This document shows, piece by piece, positions 4,792 to 7,056 of a DNA stretch of 7,056 nucleotides. The DNA is from an uncultured Phycisphaerales bacterium (GTDB lineage: Bacteria > Planctomycetota > Phycisphaerae > Phycisphaerales > UBA1924), in assembly GCA_937871415.1 (NCBI GenBank), contig CALMQD010000228.1:1-7056 (forward strand). Reading direction: 5' to 3'. A program made the position numbers and the translations under genes. How positions within the stretch are numbered: position 1 is the first letter of the stretch; every line of letters starts with the position of its first letter. Under the pieces are notes generated by a model. It did not search any database. It saw only the letters and a list, made by a program, of their open reading frames with translations, and was not told the origin of the DNA.

Positions 4792-5784
4792 CTACGTGGG
4801 TCTCGGCGGCGCTGGCCGTGCGGTTGTCGACGCCCCGTGCTGGCCGGGGGCGCGCGTCGGAGCGGTCGGGGCGGGTGCCGCGGGCCCGCCGGTCTCGTCG
4901 TCGTAGTGGGGGACGATCACCGCCTCGTCCATGATGTGCTTCGACACGGTCGCCTTCAGGCGCCCGTCGTCCATCTCGATGATCTGGTCGGCGTAGTGGA
5001 AGATGCGCGAGTCGTGCGTCACGACGATCACGCAGCGGGGCTGGTTCGAGGCGTCCGTCGTGCGCGAGGCCTCGTGGATGATCTCCAGCACGTCCTGGCC
5101 GCGCTTGGCGTCGAGCGAGGCCGTCGGCTCGTCGCAGACGATCAGTCGCGGCATCGCGACCACCGCCCGGGCGATCGCGACGCGCTGCTGCTGACCGCCC
5201 GAGAGCTGGCCCGGCAGCGAGCGCGTGCGCTCGCCGAGCCCGACGCGCCGCAGCGCGTCGGCGGCTCGCTCGAGGGCGTCCTTCTCTTTCATCCCGCGGA
5301 TGAGCAGCGGCACGCTCACGTTCTCCGCGATGTTGAGCGTGGGGATGAGGTTGAACTGCTGGAACACGAAGCCCACGAGCTCCTGGCGGCGGCGGGCGCG
5401 CTGGTCCGTGTTGAGCACGTTCCAGTCGACGCCGAAGACCTCGGCGCTCCCGCCGTCGGAGTCGAGCACGCCTGAGATGATCGAGACGAGCGTCGTCTTG
5501 CCGCACCCGGAAGGCCCGACGAGCATCACGAGCCTGCCCGGCGCGACGTCGAGATCGATGCCCCGCAGCGCGTGCACCGCGTTCGCGCCCGAGCCGAAGG
5601 TCTTGGTGACGGCGCGCAGACGAACCGCCAACCCGCCGGCGGCGTCCCCGTCGGCCGCGGCGTGCGTGCCGAAGGCGATCTCGTGGTCGCACGCGGTCCG
5701 GTGCGACGGGCCGGGCGCCGGGGGCGTCGCGGGCGTCGTGGGGGACGCAGCGGAGGGAGCGGGGTTGGACGGGTGGCTGGACAC
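4792..5784 (-). CDS. ABC exporter ATP-binding protein, DevA/LolD/MacB type
   Basis: Cytoplasmic nucleotide-binding subunit of the exporter, 330 aa. All ATPase motifs are intact: Walker A GPSGCGKT (90-97), Q-loop in FVFQQFNLIPTL (139-150), signature LSGGQQQR (194-201), Walker B LIVCDEPT (214-221, catalytic Glu 219), D-loop SLDA (223-226) and H-loop His 257 in VVTHD. The stretch FQQFNLIPTLNIAENV is typical of the MacB/LolD/DevA subfamily that pairs with FtsX-fold permeases. The core is about 235 aa; it carries a Pro/Ala/Ser-rich N-terminal extension (1-52) and a Pro/Ala-rich C-terminal tail (297-330) that the family lacks. The start is uncertain: GTG 5784 gives the longest form, 35 bases after the permease stop, but no Shine-Dalgarno precedes it. 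Translation may be coupled to the permease. Second gene of the operon. Confidence 0.93.
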   Translation of the reverse strand: MSSHPSNPAPSAASPTTPATPPAPGPSHRTACDHEIAFGTHAAADGDAAGGLAVRLRAVTKTFGSGANAVHALRGIDLDVAPGRLVMLVGPSGCGKTTLVSIISGVLDSDGGSAEVFGVDWNVLNTDQRARRRQELVGFVFQQFNLIPTLNIAENVSVPLLIRGMKEKDALERAADALRRVGLGERTRSLPGQLSGGQQQRVAIARAVVAMPRLIVCDEPTASLDAKRGQDVLEIIHEASRTTDASNQPRCVIVVTHDSRIFHYADQIIEMDDGRLKATVSKHIMDEAVIVPHYDDETGGPAAPAPTAPTRAPGQHGASTTARPAPPRPT

Positions 5785-5819
5785 AGGTTCAAACAGGAGG
5801 CGGCTCGAAATGCACGGGC

Positions 5820-6947
5820 CTACTTGAAGACAATCGCGGGTTCGAGTTTGATGACGCGTCGCAGGGAGAGCACCGAGCCCATGAAGATGCAGATGAGGAT
5901 CGCCACGAGCGAGAGCAGCAGCATCTGCCAGGGGAAATAGGGGGTCAGCTCGGCCCCGGGCCGGCGCCCGGTGAGGGCGAAGGCGCCGACGAGCCCGATG
6001 CCGATGCCAAAGCCGATGAGCCCGACCACCAGCGCCTGCAGCAGCACCATCATCACGAGCGTGCGCGAGCGCGTGCCCATCGCCTTGAGCACCGCGAAGT
6101 AGCGGAGGTTCTCGAGCGTGAACTGGTAGAAGATCGCGGTAACGACCGCGAGCCCGACGACAAACCCGAGCAGCACGGTGATCCCGAAGTTGATCCCGAT
6201 GCCCGTCTCGCTCAGGATGAAGTCGATCGTCCGTCCCGCCATCTCATCGCGCGTGTACGCGCCCAGCCCGGTCTGCAGCGAGATGCGCTTGGCCAGGGCC
6301 TTGGGCTCCACGCCCTCCTGCGCCTTGGCGAGGATGAACGGGATGTTCTCGCGGCCTACCGGCGTGAAGCGGATGGCGTTGTCGTACGTCGTGTAGATGA
6401 CCGCGTTGGACTCGAAACCGAGCTTGACCTGGCAGAAGCCCACGACGATCGCGCGCCGGTCGTTGCGCTTGAGCGTGTCGCCGATCTTGACCCCCGCGAG
6501 GCGCTTGCGGCTCGACTCGTCGACGAAGATCGCGTCGGGCGCGCGGAGGTCCTCGAGCCGTCCCTGGGTGACCGTCGGCGGGCGCCCGATCATCGTCGAC
6601 CGGTCGATCCCGATGATCTGCGCCGTCTTGAACGAGCCGTCGGGCAGTTCCACCGGCGCCCGCGAAGAGAAGAACGGTTCGGCCCACGCCACCCCCGGCA
6701 CCGCCCGCACGCGCTCCAAGTCGCGGTCCGCCAACGGGCGGTACTCCAGCACGTAACGTGTGAAGGCGTCGGTCACCCACAAGTCCGGCTGCGCGACGTT
6801 CTGCAAGGGGCCCGTGGCGCGCTTGAGCAGCCCCAGGAAGATCGACCCCTGCTGAGCGAGCAGAAGCGTGGCAAAGGCAAGCCCCACGACAAGCGCGAAG
6901 TACTTGCCGCGGTCCCGCATGAGCATCCTGAGCGCGATCCGGTGCAT
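5820..6947 (-). CDS. ABC exporter permease, DevC-like (FtsX/MacB fold)
   Basis: Inner-membrane permease of 375 aa, first gene of the operon. Topology is that of the FtsX/MacB type: one N-terminal membrane helix (about 16-38), a large periplasmic domain (about 40-250, with PDLWVTDAF and the conserved-looking GQ-less segment around VGFCQVKLGFES), then three C-terminal helices (about 252-275, 298-325 and 340-362). Between the second and third helices lies ENLRYFAVLKAMGT (279-292), the cytoplasmic coupling segment that contacts the ATPase. The protein ends SLRRVIKLEPAIVFK, matching the usual FtsX-domain ending. The N-terminus (IALRMLMRDRGKYFALVVGL) and length resemble DevC, the permease of the cyanobacterial DevBCA glycolipid exporter, more than MacB, in which ATPase and permease are fused. 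Such permeases act mechanically on a periplasmic substrate and do not form a classical channel. ATG 6947 lies 11 bases after a TACCCT box and has no Shine-Dalgarno. Confidence 0.9.
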   Translation of the reverse strand: MHRIALRMLMRDRGKYFALVVGLAFATLLLAQQGSIFLGLLKRATGPLQNVAQPDLWVTDAFTRYVLEYRPLADRDLERVRAVPGVAWAEPFFSSRAPVELPDGSFKTAQIIGIDRSTMIGRPPTVTQGRLEDLRAPDAIFVDESSRKRLAGVKIGDTLKRNDRRAIVVGFCQVKLGFESNAVIYTTYDNAIRFTPVGRENIPFILAKAQEGVEPKALAKRISLQTGLGAYTRDEMAGRTIDFILSETGIGINFGITVLLGFVVGLAVVTAIFYQFTLENLRYFAVLKAMGTRSRTLVMMVLLQALVVGLIGFGIGIGLVGAFALTGRRPGAELTPYFPWQMLLLSLVAILICIFMGSVLSLRRVIKLEPAIVFK

Positions 6948-6958
6948 CGTGGCCCACG

Positions 6959-6964
6959 AGGGTA
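6959..6964 (-). promoter_or_regulatory. Probable -10 box of the exporter operon
   Basis: On the minus strand TACCCT is followed by 11 bases (CGTGGGCCACG) and the ATG at 6947. With transcription starting about seven bases after the box, the leader would be only a few bases. The 11 bases are a perfect inverted repeat CGTGG-G-CCACG, which might be an operator or start-site structure. No clear -35 element or Shine-Dalgarno is visible. The box is identical to the one before the VTT-domain gene. Confidence 0.42.
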
Positions 6965-7056
6965 GCGCGAGGGCGCAGGGGTATTCGGCCGGTCGGCGCG
7001 GACGGACGCGGCACAGAGCGGCCGGGCGCCGCGCCGTCGGGGCGTTCCGGGGCGGT

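Noticed and set aside
4787..4799. Inverted repeat CCACG-CTA-CGTGG overlapping the ATPase stop codon
   Set aside because: Only five base pairs with a three-base loop, no U tract, and inside an operon; it shares a half-site with the 6948-6958 repeat but in the opposite arrangement, so a common operator is not supported.
4538..5692. 384-codon minus-strand frame overlapping the ATPase and fusion-protein genes
   Set aside because: Same strand but a different frame from two genes with full motif sets; composition is Arg/Ala-rich and it has no motifs of its own.
6965..7056. Possible partial gene at the right edge
   Set aside because: The last ~90 bases show no reading frame with recognisable protein and no start or stop context; they are best read as upstream DNA of the exporter operon.
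1..7056. CRISPR array, tRNA/rRNA, insertion sequence or phage attachment site
   Set aside because: I looked for regularly spaced repeats, cloverleaf-like segments, transposase motifs and terminal inverted repeats and saw none.

Overview
The window is a GC-rich (roughly 70 % by eye) chromosomal segment from a Gram-negative-type bacterium with an outer membrane: it carries an OmpH/Skp-type periplasmic chaperone and a membrane-fusion-protein ABC exporter. The base composition, the protein style and a recurrent TAYCCT box placed just upstream of start codons that lack a Shine-Dalgarno sequence remind me of Planctomycetota of the Phycisphaerae type. That placement is an inference; no marker gene in the window settles it. 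All genes look like ordinary chromosomal housekeeping or envelope functions. I see no mobile element, CRISPR array, tRNA or rRNA.

Layout from left to right: about 200 bases with no supportable gene; a minus-strand TVP38/TMEM64 (VTT-domain) membrane protein; a divergent plus-strand OmpH/Skp-like secreted chaperone closed by a strong intrinsic terminator; plus-strand dnaX (clamp-loader ATPase); a short convergent intergenic region with a long hairpin and a G-rich tract; then a minus-strand three-gene operon, transcribed right to left, encoding a DevC-like permease, a DevA/LolD-like ATPase and a DevB/HlyD-like membrane fusion protein. Together these three would form an inner-membrane exporter that probably docks to a TolC-like channel encoded elsewhere. 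The last ~110 bases hold the operon's promoter region.

The most notable feature is in dnaX. The zero frame ends at a TGA (3045-3047) immediately after a run of seven A (3035-3041). This run is an A AAA AAA heptamer in exact phase for a -1 ribosomal slip, with a GGGAG element nine bases upstream and potential stem-loops downstream. The -1 frame is open for another 143 codons with strong GC3 bias, and encodes a Pro/Ala-rich linker followed by a folded-looking end. The simplest reading is recoding with a logic opposite to that of E. coli: standard decoding gives a short gamma-like protein (381 aa) and frameshifting gives the long tau-like protein (523 aa). A one-base homopolymer error in the assembly is the main competing explanation. 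The DnaX ATPase also lacks the four-cysteine zinc module usual in the family.

A second theme is translation initiation. The first genes of three transcription units (TVP38 homologue, dnaX, exporter permease) have TACCCT or TATCCT 6 to 11 bases before the start codon and no Shine-Dalgarno, as expected for leaderless or near-leaderless mRNAs. The OmpH gene instead has a normal leader with GGAGG.
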